From positions 124,001 through 188,000 of the forward strand of contig CANKZQ010000006.1 of NCBI GenBank assembly GCA_947488345.1: a stretch of DNA of 64,000 nucleotides, written 5' to 3'. Positions 25,866-34,883 of this stretch are shown here, in pieces. The translations under genes and the position numbers were made by a program. The stretch comes from an uncultured Flavobacteriaceae bacterium. GTDB lineage: Bacteria > Bacteroidota > Bacteroidia > Flavobacteriales > Flavobacteriaceae. The notes under the pieces are model-generated. The model worked only from the letters and a program-made list of their open reading frames with translations, was not told the origin of the DNA and made no database searches. The stretch's first letter is position 1; each line of letters opens with the position of its first letter.

Positions 25866-27029
25866 ATGAGCAAAATCCTAATTATAGAAGACGAAGCAGC
25901 AATACGTAGAGTATTAAAAAAAATCATTTCAGAAGAGAATGATGCCTATCAGGTTGAGGAAGCAGAAGATGGTCTTTCTGGTATGGAACTCATTAAAAAT
26001 AACGATTACGATTTAATTTTGTGCGACATAAAGATGCCTAAAATGGACGGTGTTGAAGTGTTGGAGAAAACACAAAAAATAAAACCAGAAATACCAATGC
26101 TTATGATTTCGGGTCACGGAGATCTCGATACCGCTGTGAACACAATGCGTATGGGAGCGTTTGATTACATTTCGAAGCCGCCAGATTTGAATAGATTATT
26201 GAATGCCGTGCGTAATGCATTAGATAAGAAGAGCTTAGTAGTAGAAAACAAGCAGCTTAAGAAAAAGGTGAGCAAAAACTATGAGATGGTAGGTGATAGT
26301 GACGCAATCTCACATATTAAGGATATCATAGAGAAAGTGGCGGCTACAGATGCTCGCGTATTAATTACAGGGCCCAATGGAACTGGTAAAGAATTGGTAG
26401 CGCATTGGTTACATGAAAAAAGTGAACGCGCGAAGGCACCGATGATTGAAGTGAACTGTGCGGCAATACCTTCAGAATTGATTGAAAGTGAGTTGTTTGG
26501 TCATGTAAAAGGTTCTTTTACAGGTGCTAATAAAGACAGAGCAGGTAAATTCGAAGCTGCTAATGGTGGTACAATTTTTCTAGATGAGATCGGAGATATG
26601 AGTCTTTCCGCGCAAGCGAAAGTATTAAGAGCATTACAAGAAAGTCGTGTAAGCCGAGTAGGTAGTGATAAAGATATTAAAGTGAACGTGCGCGTTGTTG
26701 CTGCAACGAATAAAGATTTAAAGAAGGAAATTGCCGAGGGCAAATTTAGAGAGGATTTGTATCATAGATTGGCAGTTATTTTGATCAAAGTTCCGGCATT
26801 GAATGATCGAAGAGAGGATATTCCTTTGTTGATTAACTTTTTTGCAGATAAAATTGCTGCCGAACAAGGCACAGTGGCAAAATCATTTTCTGATAAAGCG
26901 ATTAAAAAATTACAAGAATACGATTGGACGGGTAATATTCGTGAATTGCGAAATGTTGTTGAGCGTTTAATTATTTTAGGTGGAACCGAAGTCTCTGAAG
27001 ATGATGTGAAATTATTTGCCAGTAAATAA
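25866..27029 (+). CDS. NtrC-like response regulator lacking a DNA-binding domain
   Basis: 387 residues. An N-terminal receiver domain (phospho-acceptor Asp in LILCDIKMPKMDG, about 54; Lys in YISKPPD) is joined to a sigma-54-type AAA+ domain. The AAA+ domain has Walker A GPNGTGKE, the sigma-54 contact loop GSFTGA, Walker B TIFLDEIGDM and the arginine-finger region near NIRELRNVVERL. The protein ends about 15 residues later, without the usual Fis-type HTH. It either acts from solution or has a different partner. No cognate histidine kinase is adjacent. Confidence 0.88.
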   Translation: MSKILIIEDEAAIRRVLKKIISEENDAYQVEEAEDGLSGMELIKNNDYDLILCDIKMPKMDGVEVLEKTQKIKPEIPMLMISGHGDLDTAVNTMRMGAFDYISKPPDLNRLLNAVRNALDKKSLVVENKQLKKKVSKNYEMVGDSDAISHIKDIIEKVAATDARVLITGPNGTGKELVAHWLHEKSERAKAPMIEVNCAAIPSELIESELFGHVKGSFTGANKDRAGKFEAANGGTIFLDEIGDMSLSAQAKVLRALQESRVSRVGSDKDIKVNVRVVAATNKDLKKEIAEGKFREDLYHRLAVILIKVPALNDRREDIPLLINFFADKIAAEQGTVAKSFSDKAIKKLQEYDWTGNIRELRNVVERLIILGGTEVSEDDVKLFASK

Positions 27030-27079
27030 TTTCTATTTGGTTATTTTAATGACTTTGACAGACTGAATTATAGAAATGC

Positions 27080-27751
27080 TTATTTCGAATTCAGAAATTT
27101 CTCGCCAAGTTCTCTGGTACGAACAACTTTTGAAGGATGACCGAACGCCACCACGTTTTCTGGAATGTTTTGTAGTACAAGAGAGCCAATTCCGACAAGG
27201 GCATTTTCACCGATGGTAACTCTGTCAAGAATGGTCACACCTAAGGAAACAAAGGCAAATTTTTTGAGAACAACTTTGGCTGCTGCGACTGATTTTCCGG
27301 CAAGTGTTGTATAGTCATGCATATGACAATCATGACCCAACTGAGACCCAGTATTTAAAACGCAAAAATCTTCAATCACAGATCCTGCATTTACAATAAC
27401 ACCGGCCATCATCGCAATGCCAGTGCCCATCTTTACATTTCTTCCAATAATTACAGATGGATGAATGGCATTTACAAAATTGAAATTTGGGAGTTTAGAA
27501 ATTACAGAGTCATGTACAAATTTTCGTGAATAGTTATCTCCGATGGCGATAAAACCAGAGTCAAATTGATATGATTTGGCAATTTCGACGATATTTTCTT
27601 GCTTGCCTATGACCTTATATCCATACATTTCTGAATCTACATCTGCGATAGAATCGATGATACCAACGATGGTAAATTCATCTCTTTTTTCAAAAATATC
27701 AATGCACACTTGGGCATGCAGACCGCCGCCTAATATTACTATACGTTTCAT
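27080..27751 (-). CDS. NeuD/PglD-type sugar O- or N-acetyltransferase
   Basis: A 223-residue protein with an N-terminal Rossmann-like domain (IVILGGGLHAQVCIDIF) and a left-handed beta-helix of hexapeptide repeats from about residue 95. The likely catalytic His lies in GSQLGHDCHMHDY. Family members acetylate sialic acid or UDP-sugars for surface glycans. It stands alone here, with no glycan-synthesis genes beside it, so the substrate is unknown. Confidence 0.85.
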   Translation of the reverse strand: MKRIVILGGGLHAQVCIDIFEKRDEFTIVGIIDSIADVDSEMYGYKVIGKQENIVEIAKSYQFDSGFIAIGDNYSRKFVHDSVISKLPNFNFVNAIHPSVIIGRNVKMGTGIAMMAGVIVNAGSVIEDFCVLNTGSQLGHDCHMHDYTTLAGKSVAAAKVVLKKFAFVSLGVTILDRVTIGENALVGIGSLVLQNIPENVVAFGHPSKVVRTRELGEKFLNSK

Positions 27752-27895
27752 GAATTAAAAATATATCCCGGTCAAATATAAAATAAATACTCTTATCTCC
27801 CTGTATTTGACATCATTATTTAATAAAGTAAAATTGAGCAGATTATTGTGTGTGCATTGTTTTTATTAAATTTAATCCTTCTAAATCTGAAGATT

Positions 27896-28450
27896 ATGAC
27901 TAAGAACAAGATAAGATGGAATTCTGATAAGATCGTTAGTTTATCGGCTATGAGCATTAGTTTGATAACGCTAATTATATTTATTTACCAAACCAATTTG
28001 ATGAGTAAGCAAAACTATTTATCCATTTTACCATATTTGTCATTGTCAATATCAAATAGCCCTGTTGATGGCACCTTTAAGTTAAAACTGGAGAATCATG
28101 GGGTAGGACCAGCAATAATTGAAAGTGTTACCTGTACCTATAAAGATGAAAAATATGATCTTCATGAATTTGATGATGAACTTTTTACATTTCTACGTGC
28201 GAAGGCCCCAGCATTGGATAGTATAAAGGCAATCTCACATTCTTCCTTAGATAAGGGGATGGCCATCCCAGTAAATTCTTCTTATGGAATCTTAGAAGTA
28301 ATTAATTCATCGAGCGATTATGTCTTAATGAGTACCGCCTTAAATAGACTTATACAAGAAGGACTGCGTTATGAAATTATTTACAGGTCGATACAAGATG
28401 AACGATGGATGATAAATAATGACACGCAAGGACCCAAAAAACTGAATTAA
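27896..28450 (+). CDS. Membrane-anchored protein of unknown function
   Basis: 184 residues from the ATG at 27896; a GTG at 27848 would add 16 residues of uncertain value. One TM helix (about 17-34, SMSISLITLIIFIYQT region) is followed by a predicted extracytoplasmic beta-rich domain beginning LKLENHGVGPAIIESV. The pattern recalls small single-TM proteins often found as stand-alone orphans in this phylum. No named family is recognised, and the neighbours give no hint. Confidence 0.7.
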   Translation: MTKNKIRWNSDKIVSLSAMSISLITLIIFIYQTNLMSKQNYLSILPYLSLSISNSPVDGTFKLKLENHGVGPAIIESVTCTYKDEKYDLHEFDDELFTFLRAKAPALDSIKAISHSSLDKGMAIPVNSSYGILEVINSSSDYVLMSTALNRLIQEGLRYEIIYRSIQDERWMINNDTQGPKKLN

Positions 28451-28466
28451 CCATTTTATGCATAAG

Positions 28467-28507
28467 AAATAGTCTATCATCATAATTTCTCGATTGATAG
28501 ACTATTT
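28467..28507. repeat. Perfect 13-bp stem between convergent genes
   Basis: AAATAGTCTATCA (28467-28479) pairs with TGATAGACTATTT (28495-28507), with a 15-base loop. It may end transcription from both sides, but there is no T run beyond TTT. Confidence 0.6.
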
Positions 28508-28525
28508 AAGGTATCTTGACGTTGC

Positions 28526-29344
28526 TTACTTTGCTCTTACAATTATATCTCCATTAAAACTTTTCATCATAATTTCTACACCGCCACCATTGATTTTGCC
28601 ATAGACCCATTGTTCTATTTTTACTTTATAGGTACCGGGTTTTGAATTGTTTTCAACTTTAGGCTTTCTCTTTTCGAGTACCATATCAAAATCAGTAAAG
28701 ATTTCACCTTGGTCTGATTTTGCTTTTATGGTCGCTTTTGTACTTTTCGGCAACGTGATATCAATGTCTTTATTAAAGCTACTCAAAGCCATATTTGTAT
28801 TGGCGTTAATTTTACTAAAACCAACTGTTAGCTTACCGTTTGTTGTATTTGCATTGACAGAACCACTAATATTAGTCATGGTAATTTTACCGTTTACATT
28901 TTTTATTTCAAAATCACCATTCACATTATCCACTTTAATATCGCCATTATTTATGGCGCTTAAATACAATGAGAAATTTTGTGGCACTTTAATGTCCAAA
29001 TTAATACTGCGCTTATATGAGTTAGTACTTATCTTGACTCTATTATTATTTTCCTCAGCACTTACATCTAGAGTCCCAGATGATACTCTTTTGAGCCCGT
29101 TTTTTGTTGAGTTTTTATATTTTTTTTGAACCATTTCGGCGTCAATAATTATTTCCTTTCCATTATAACCAGTGACAGTTATAGAGCCATGTATGAGGCC
29201 TACCTTTAGTTCACCTGCTTTTCCTGGACTAGTTAACGGTACTACCAATCGTTCTTGTTCAGTGCCTTGTGCTTGCAAATTAGCCGATACGGCTAGTACA
29301 CAGGCAATTATCATTATTTGTAGTATTTTTTTCATGATTTTCAT
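28526..29344 (-). CDS. Secreted DUF4097-like beta-repeat protein
   Basis: 272 residues with a signal peptide ending SANLQAQ; the ATG at 29335 (MKKILQ) is an equally good start. The body is a repeated beta-strand pattern (NNGDIKVDNVNGDFEIKNV, then VNGKITMTNISG and further copies) forming a right-handed beta-helix-like array typical of DUF4097 proteins. It is last in the sigma / anti-sigma operon, and is a paralog of the gene before it. Function is unknown; envelope-stress-responsive surface or periplasmic roles are possible. Confidence 0.8.
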   Translation of the reverse strand: MKIMKKILQIMIIACVLAVSANLQAQGTEQERLVVPLTSPGKAGELKVGLIHGSITVTGYNGKEIIIDAEMVQKKYKNSTKNGLKRVSSGTLDVSAEENNNRVKISTNSYKRSINLDIKVPQNFSLYLSAINNGDIKVDNVNGDFEIKNVNGKITMTNISGSVNANTTNGKLTVGFSKINANTNMALSSFNKDIDITLPKSTKATIKAKSDQGEIFTDFDMVLEKRKPKVENNSKPGTYKVKIEQWVYGKINGGGVEIMMKSFNGDIIVRAK

Positions 29345-29353
29345 TTTTTAAAA

Positions 29354-30217
29354 TTATATTTTTTTAATGGATACATCACCATTCAATGTTTTGAAATTAA
29401 ATCTTGGTCCGCCACTACCAATTCTAACTAAAGGTGTTGATTTATAGCTATATTTCACCCCTCTTTTTTTTGTAGCACTGTTTTTTTTCGCTTTAGAGAT
29501 ATAATCAGTCACCGTAAAATCTGTATAGAGATCGCCATGCATACTCTCGAATGCCACATCTGCGGTTAAGCTCTTTAAATAATTAATAGTAATATCTCCA
29601 TTAATTGTACTGTAAGATGATTTTTTTAATGGATTTTTCGCATAGGTAACATCGATTGTTCCGTTGATCGTGTGCGCCTCAGTAGCTCCTGCTACATTGC
29701 TTAAAGAAATAGAACCATTAATATTTCCAACTTTGATGATTTGAGCTTGCACATCTCTTACAGCGACATCACCGTCATTAATCGTGCTCACATCAATACT
29801 TAAATTTTTGGGCACTTTAATCGTATATTCTAATTCAAAATCATATGGTACTCTTGAACCGTGTCTTCCCATATTCACGTTCATCCCATGATATGCTGAA
29901 TCAAAACAGATGAATGGAGCATCAGGCCGAAGTACAATTTTATGATCTTGCTCGATTATTTTAATCTGTAACTCTTTTTTACCCTTTTCTAGATCTGCTT
30001 TTGCATCGGCAGAAATCGTTTTTTTAACTTCAATCTTTATAGAGGTGCCATTATAAGCTTCCAAATTAATAGACCCGTTAATATTTCTGGCAACAAATAT
30101 ATTTTCGGCAGAAGTATTCTTAAAAGAAACTTCCTTGGTAATAGTTTCAACTGCTTTTTGTGCATGTATTTGACTTACACAAAACAGCATGATAAGTGTA
30201 TATTTTAATGTGTTCAT
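29354..30217 (-). CDS. Secreted DUF4097-like beta-repeat protein, paralog
   Basis: 287 residues, with signal peptide MNTLKYTLIMLFCVSQIHAQ. The same repeat style as the downstream paralog is visible: STINDGDVAVRDVQAQIIKV, NINGSISLSNVAG, TINGTIDVTY and TINGDITINYL, each a strand-turn unit with an N-G-D/S/T turn. The gene lies 10 bp after the anti-sigma gene and 9 bp before the paralog, so it is in one operon with both. It is likely a target or a sensor partner of the ECF sigma system. No enzymatic motif was seen. Confidence 0.8.
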   Translation of the reverse strand: MNTLKYTLIMLFCVSQIHAQKAVETITKEVSFKNTSAENIFVARNINGSINLEAYNGTSIKIEVKKTISADAKADLEKGKKELQIKIIEQDHKIVLRPDAPFICFDSAYHGMNVNMGRHGSRVPYDFELEYTIKVPKNLSIDVSTINDGDVAVRDVQAQIIKVGNINGSISLSNVAGATEAHTINGTIDVTYAKNPLKKSSYSTINGDITINYLKSLTADVAFESMHGDLYTDFTVTDYISKAKKNSATKKRGVKYSYKSTPLVRIGSGGPRFNFKTLNGDVSIKKI

Positions 30218-30227
30218 AATAGTAATT

Positions 30228-31034
30228 TTATAATAACGATTTTACTGATTTCTCAAGCTCTTCACGCACAGAACTGTCGAGATCTTCCTTTTCTAATAAT
30301 TTCTTTATCGCAGCAGCAGAACCTTCCTCTTGTAAGGCAACGAGCACTTTCGCAATGGTAACCTGAACAATTGGTGAATCTTGGTGTACAATTGATTGTA
30401 CAATACCTTCTCGAACAACGGGATCGTCTGCAAATAACAAGAGAGATTCAATAGCAGCTAATCTTACATTCACGTTGGTGTCATTATTTAATGTTTTTAA
30501 TAAGGCTATAACAATGGTTTCATTCGCTTGCTCTAACTTATTGGTTTCATCCAATGCTTGCATACGCTTATTCGCCGCTGGTTGTTCTAATAATGTCAAT
30601 ACCAGTGATTCTCTAACTTTTTGAGTCTCTTGTAGGGCCATCTGTGGACTTACATTCGTTTGAGTGTTAGCCTTAAAAAAATAACCCAGTCCTAAACCAA
30701 TGACTAACATGGCAACTCGATACAACCATTGTTTGTTGTTTTGAGTGAAAAATGTTACCACTGGATCAAAAAAAGAGTTTAAAGAAAATGGACTTCTACG
30801 AGATCCTTTTTTAGAATAATCGTTTAACATCGAATAGAATGTAGCATCCATTTCTTGTCGAGGTTCGGGTGTCTCAAGGGAGCCTAAGGCGTTCCAAGAA
30901 CTAGATAAGTTGTCAAACTCTTTCTGATGCTTAGGATGCTCTTGAAGAAAATTTTCGAACGCTCGTTTCTCATCTTCTGCTAAAGTCTCAGAAAGGTAAT
31001 CTATCATTAATTCTTTGATCTTATTAGTATCCAT
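30228..31034 (-). CDS. Membrane anti-sigma factor with HEAT-like repeats
   Basis: 268 residues. The cytoplasmic N-terminus (1-100) resembles short anti-sigma domains (IDYLSETLAEDEKRAFENFL). One TM helix follows at about 103-120, then a periplasmic region of HEAT-like helices (VNVRLAAIESLLLFADDPVV and the next repeat VQVTIAKVLVALQ). The gene overlaps the sigma factor gene by 11 bp, the classic arrangement of a sigma/anti-sigma pair. There is no HxxxCxxC zinc motif. The anti-sigma role is inferred from context and topology. Confidence 0.8.
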   Translation of the reverse strand: MDTNKIKELMIDYLSETLAEDEKRAFENFLQEHPKHQKEFDNLSSSWNALGSLETPEPRQEMDATFYSMLNDYSKKGSRRSPFSLNSFFDPVVTFFTQNNKQWLYRVAMLVIGLGLGYFFKANTQTNVSPQMALQETQKVRESLVLTLLEQPAANKRMQALDETNKLEQANETIVIALLKTLNNDTNVNVRLAAIESLLLFADDPVVREGIVQSIVHQDSPIVQVTIAKVLVALQEEGSAAAIKKLLEKEDLDSSVREELEKSVKSLL

Positions 31035-31590
31035 GATGTGTATTTTCTAATGTAAAATAAATCTCTTTTAACTCTTTTAAGGTCCGATGTATTTTAACTC
31101 GAACGGCACCTTCACTCATACCAGTTACTTCGGCAATCTCTTGATATTTCATGTCTTGATATCTACTTAAAATAAGAAGCTCTCTCTTCTCTGGATGTAA
31201 TTCTTGCAAGGCTCTTTTTAATTGTAGCTGTTGCTCATTATCATCTATTTGTATTTCGATCGAGTTGTCATCAGCTAGTTTATAACTTACGCTGTCAACG
31301 CCGACATTTTTTGATTCCTTTTTGTTTTTTCTATATTGGTCATAATACATATTGCGTGCTAAATGATACATCCAAGTTGAAAATTTTCCACTACCTGTAA
31401 AGGTGTGTTTGTATTTTAAAATCCGCACAAAAACATTCTGTACTAAATCTTCACTGGCCTCTAGATCGTGGTTCATTTTAAAGAAAAAACCTAATAACAT
31501 TTTTTTATAACGTTCATACAACAATCCTAGCTTGTCTACTTCACCAGACTTCACTTTAAGCATTAAGGCATTATCAGATAAACTATTCAA
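31024..31590 (-). CDS. ECF-type RNA polymerase sigma factor
   Basis: 188 residues with sigma-70 region 2 (ASEDLVQNVFVRILKY, FSTWMYHLARNMYYDQYRK) and region 4 (LLILSRYQDMKYQEIAEVTG, MSEGAVRVKIHRTLKEL). First gene of a four-gene operon with its anti-sigma and two DUF4097-like proteins. It probably autoregulates. A near-consensus TATCTTTC about 80 bp upstream on the minus strand is a possible housekeeping promoter, but the ECF-specific site is not recognisable. Confidence 0.92.
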   Translation of the reverse strand: MNSLSDNALMLKVKSGEVDKLGLLYERYKKMLLGFFFKMNHDLEASEDLVQNVFVRILKYKHTFTGSGKFSTWMYHLARNMYYDQYRKNKKESKNVGVDSVSYKLADDNSIEIQIDDNEQQLQLKRALQELHPEKRELLILSRYQDMKYQEIAEVTGMSEGAVRVKIHRTLKELKEIYFTLENTHHGY

Positions 31591-31759
31591 AATTTGGTTG
31601 TTGAATTATTAGTTATAACAGGGTAACTGTGTCTTTATACAATTGTTACAGAATTAAAAGAATATTTTTATGAAAGATACAAAATGACCATAAATCATAC
31701 TTATTTTTTGATAAAATATGATTCAAAAAAAGTTGATGATCTTATGAGTACAGAACCAC

Positions 31760-32653
31760 TTAATTTGAATTATTAAGTTGAGATATGACTTCTTCTAGGG
31801 CTGTTGTCGCCTCCTTCATCATGGGCAATAAAGGCCAAATATGTGGCATGTGATCACCTCTAATGATGTCGATGTCAATATTATTTTTTGTTAATTTCTC
31901 AACGGCTAACAATTGGTCAGGGTAGGTGATATCATTATCTGCTAAGCATAATATCGTCTTCGGAAAGCCTTTAAAACTTCCGTAAAGTGGAGAAATCATA
32001 CTATTTTTTAAATCTTCGTTATGAATGCACATTTTTTTCGCACTTAATACACCAAGTTTTGATAACATGGGGTCCGTTTTATCAATGTCATCTATTTTGG
32101 GATGCGACATAGAGGCATCCATAACGGGAGAAATGAGTATGATTTTCGATGGGGTTTCACTATTTGTTGATATTAGGCGTTGTGTTAGTGCCGTTATTAA
32201 AGTACCACCTACAGAATCACCTATGAGTGTAATTTGTTGCGCGGTATATTTTTCTAAAGCCGCTGCATATATTAAATCGATATTTTTGGAGATTTCCAAA
32301 ATTTTGTTTTCTGGGGCTTTTGGATAATCACACATCCAAACAGTATGATTCGTTTTATTTACAATTTTTTGCAGAGTATCCCAATGATGTTTTGCAGGTC
32401 CAGAAATGAATGCTCCGCCGTGAACGAATAGTAATAAGTTACTTCCTATTTCGTTATTTTTTATTTCTGTGATTGCCGTATTGTATATGTTGAAATTTTG
32501 GAGATTGTGTTTTGAAAAAAGATTCTTCTTTGGACGCGGTACATCTTCTTTTCTAATTTTTTCAACATCTATTGGATCTTTACTAAATTCTTTTTTTACA
32601 CCTTTTAATTTTAGGATGAGTAGAATGAGATAATAGGAAAAACTTTGTTTCAT
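31760..32653 (-). CDS. Alpha/beta hydrolase, HSL-like esterase
   Basis: 297 residues. The oxyanion-hole motif HGGAF (FVHGGAFISGP), the nucleophile elbow GDSVGG and an acid/His pair (DNDITYPDQ, GDHMPHIWPL) define the hormone-sensitive-lipase-type carboxylesterase family. A hydrophobic N-terminus (YYLILLILKL) could anchor it to the membrane. Substrate unknown; short-chain esters are typical. Monocistronic by position, with a 169-bp gap to the sigma gene. Confidence 0.85.
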   Translation of the reverse strand: MKQSFSYYLILLILKLKGVKKEFSKDPIDVEKIRKEDVPRPKKNLFSKHNLQNFNIYNTAITEIKNNEIGSNLLLFVHGGAFISGPAKHHWDTLQKIVNKTNHTVWMCDYPKAPENKILEISKNIDLIYAAALEKYTAQQITLIGDSVGGTLITALTQRLISTNSETPSKIILISPVMDASMSHPKIDDIDKTDPMLSKLGVLSAKKMCIHNEDLKNSMISPLYGSFKGFPKTILCLADNDITYPDQLLAVEKLTKNNIDIDIIRGDHMPHIWPLLPMMKEATTALEEVISQLNNSN

Positions 32654-32758
32654 TTTTTTTACATTGTATTGGTAACCAAGGTCGGTTATTTAATTCAGAA
32701 ATTCAAAAAAATGAATGGTTAAGATAAACTCAGTTTAAAATGAGTCGATCTTGTTTAT

Positions 32759-34186
32759 TTACTGCTCAGTTAGCTCTTTAATAGCCGTTAAAATTTGTTC
32801 TTTATCAGTGTCAAGATCATCGACCACGCTTCTGAAAAAAGTTTGTCGGTCTTTAGGGTAATCTAATGTATAATCAACGGGAACTCCTACATTTTCATAA
32901 GAATTTCCGGACATATCCATATAAATTTCATTAGAAATAGAAAATGTCCAGCCATTTGGTAAGGTTTTCTCTAAAGCTGTTGATAGTGCGCCTTGGGTAG
33001 GAGCCCCAATTCTTTTTACGTGTGGGAGTGACATGGTACCAATGGCAAAAGATTCTGATGCACTACCGCTTTGTTGTGAGGTGAGTACATAGACCGGGTT
33101 GGTGTAAGCACTATCTGCAGCATCAAGATAAATCGTTAGTACGGGTGACCAAGCCTTCTTATGTTTTAATTTAGCGGTTGCAATTTGTCTTTTTTTAGTA
33201 TTGAAACGTTTCAAAATTTCGAAATTTACAGCATCTTGCCCGCCACCATTAAACCTGACATCAATGACAATAGATGTGGTATTCTTGAGGTCGCTCATTA
33301 CCCTATCCATCACCTTTCTTACCCCGGCAACCTCTTGCTGTATATATTGACCTTCGTTCATTTGATGAAAGGTATTTACATAGGCATCAACGTATCCCAT
33401 TTCTTTGATTGTAGTTTCTGGGATATTCAAATCTGCATAAAGCCACATGGCCTTCACTTGAATAAAACCTATATTATTCTCCATTTTACCCCATTTAATC
33501 AGCCATGAATCGTTGGTCATATCTTCTACCATATGATGTTCGGCAACCATATTTGCTACCTGAAAATCTCCATATTCAGGTAATTCTTCCTGAGAAGATG
33601 CTTCTTCTTTGTTCGTTTCCAACTGTTTTAGTGCGTCATATACTTCTGGTGTCGCCTCTAGAAAAGCATGATTGTCATTAAGAATCTCTAAGGTTTCTTC
33701 TATAATAGAATATAAATCTGTCTCGCTTGAATTGGCAGTTAGTTGTTGTTTTTGTTGTTTGTAGATTTTTGGCCAATTGATAGAATTAAGCTCCTTAAAA
33801 GCATAGTGGTCTTTTACAGTTTCAGCGAATACCTCAAAATTATAGTGTAAATCCGTTTTCTTTTGTGCTGAGAGTTTCTGATTACAAATAGGAGGTAATG
33901 CATCAATTTTAGTAAAGGCATAAGTCATTACGCCTTTTAAGATGTAGAGGGTGTCATTTTTGAGTGTTATACTTTCAATGATTTCATCCAATGCGGCTTC
34001 ACGAGCTGGTAGACAAGAAATAGTTGTGAGATCATATAATGCATATTGAGTACTGTCTGGTATTTGAAGTACCCAGCCAGACCCTATCGATTCCCAATTC
34101 CCGTTAAGGGAAGTAATTTTTTGAGATGTTTTTTGACAAGAAATAAAGAATAATACCAAGAAGACTATACTAATGTTGGATCTCAT
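32759..34186 (-). CDS. S41-family peptidase lipoprotein
   Basis: 475 residues, lipidated at about Cys 17 (VLFFISCQKT). The C-terminal half is a tail-specific protease domain: VIDVRFNGGGQDAVNFEIL, then the catalytic Ser in LTSQQSGSASESFAIG and GAPTQGALSTA. No PDZ domain is evident between the N-terminal region and the protease core. Likely exposed at the cell envelope and acting on peptides or misfolded proteins. No operon partners. Confidence 0.85.
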   Translation of the reverse strand: MRSNISIVFLVLFFISCQKTSQKITSLNGNWESIGSGWVLQIPDSTQYALYDLTTISCLPAREAALDEIIESITLKNDTLYILKGVMTYAFTKIDALPPICNQKLSAQKKTDLHYNFEVFAETVKDHYAFKELNSINWPKIYKQQKQQLTANSSETDLYSIIEETLEILNDNHAFLEATPEVYDALKQLETNKEEASSQEELPEYGDFQVANMVAEHHMVEDMTNDSWLIKWGKMENNIGFIQVKAMWLYADLNIPETTIKEMGYVDAYVNTFHQMNEGQYIQQEVAGVRKVMDRVMSDLKNTTSIVIDVRFNGGGQDAVNFEILKRFNTKKRQIATAKLKHKKAWSPVLTIYLDAADSAYTNPVYVLTSQQSGSASESFAIGTMSLPHVKRIGAPTQGALSTALEKTLPNGWTFSISNEIYMDMSGNSYENVGVPVDYTLDYPKDRQTFFRSVVDDLDTDKEQILTAIKELTEQ

Positions 34187-34256
34187 ACATTTTGTTTTTC
34201 TAAAGAGTCCAATTATATCTAATTGTTACAGTTATGACTGAGTACTGTTCTTTTAC

Positions 34257-34766
34257 CTATTGGAATTGCGACAGAAATGTATCGATATTTTCTTTTACAG
34301 TAGTAGGAATTTCATCATCTTCTACCCACGTATGAAGATCTCCTAAATAGTCCATACCTAGGTACTTTGCACTTTCTATAAAAGGCATTGAAAAACCTTC
34401 TTTCATGTCATCGTGATTACTGACACTTAACATGGCCATGTTTTTACCGCGCAATTGTCTTCCAAGGTCTTTGTGTGTTTTCAATAGGTCAGAAATTCTG
34501 TCGAAAAACACCTTCAAATGCCCACTCATACTATACCAATATACAGGAGTGGCAAATAGAATAGTTTGATAATTGGCGATTATCTCTTCCATTAATGGGA
34601 TAAAATCATCATCACGATTTTGAAAATCATAGTCAAAATGACCAATGTTTTTCTCTTTTAAATCGATGAGTGCTAGTTGCTTTATTTCACGAATATAATC
34701 GATTATTTTGCTCGTATCTCCATTGCTTCGGGCGCTTGCTTGTATAATGACTGTATTGTTCTTCAT
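34257..34766 (-). CDS. NAD(P)H-dependent FMN reductase, flavodoxin-like fold
   Basis: 169 residues. ASARSNGDTSKI near the N-terminus is the FMN phosphate loop, and ILFATPVYWYSMSGHLKVFFDR is the second flavin-contact motif of the NAD(P)H-dependent FMN-reductase family. Soluble. It may reduce quinones or free flavin; the substrate cannot be told. It is divergent from the PPK2 gene, sharing a 117-bp region with a TATCTTTA element on the PPK2 side. Confidence 0.85.
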   Translation of the reverse strand: MKNNTVIIQASARSNGDTSKIIDYIREIKQLALIDLKEKNIGHFDYDFQNRDDDFIPLMEEIIANYQTILFATPVYWYSMSGHLKVFFDRISDLLKTHKDLGRQLRGKNMAMLSVSNHDDMKEGFSMPFIESAKYLGMDYLGDLHTWVEDDEIPTTVKENIDTFLSQFQ

Positions 34767-34883
34767 AGCGCTAAGTACGATATTCTAGTAATAATAAAAC
34801 TGAAAAAAGGATAGAAATTATTGATCTCTTAAGAGTTAAAACCTATTGTATTATTTTTATCTTTAACCCACAATAAGTGAACT

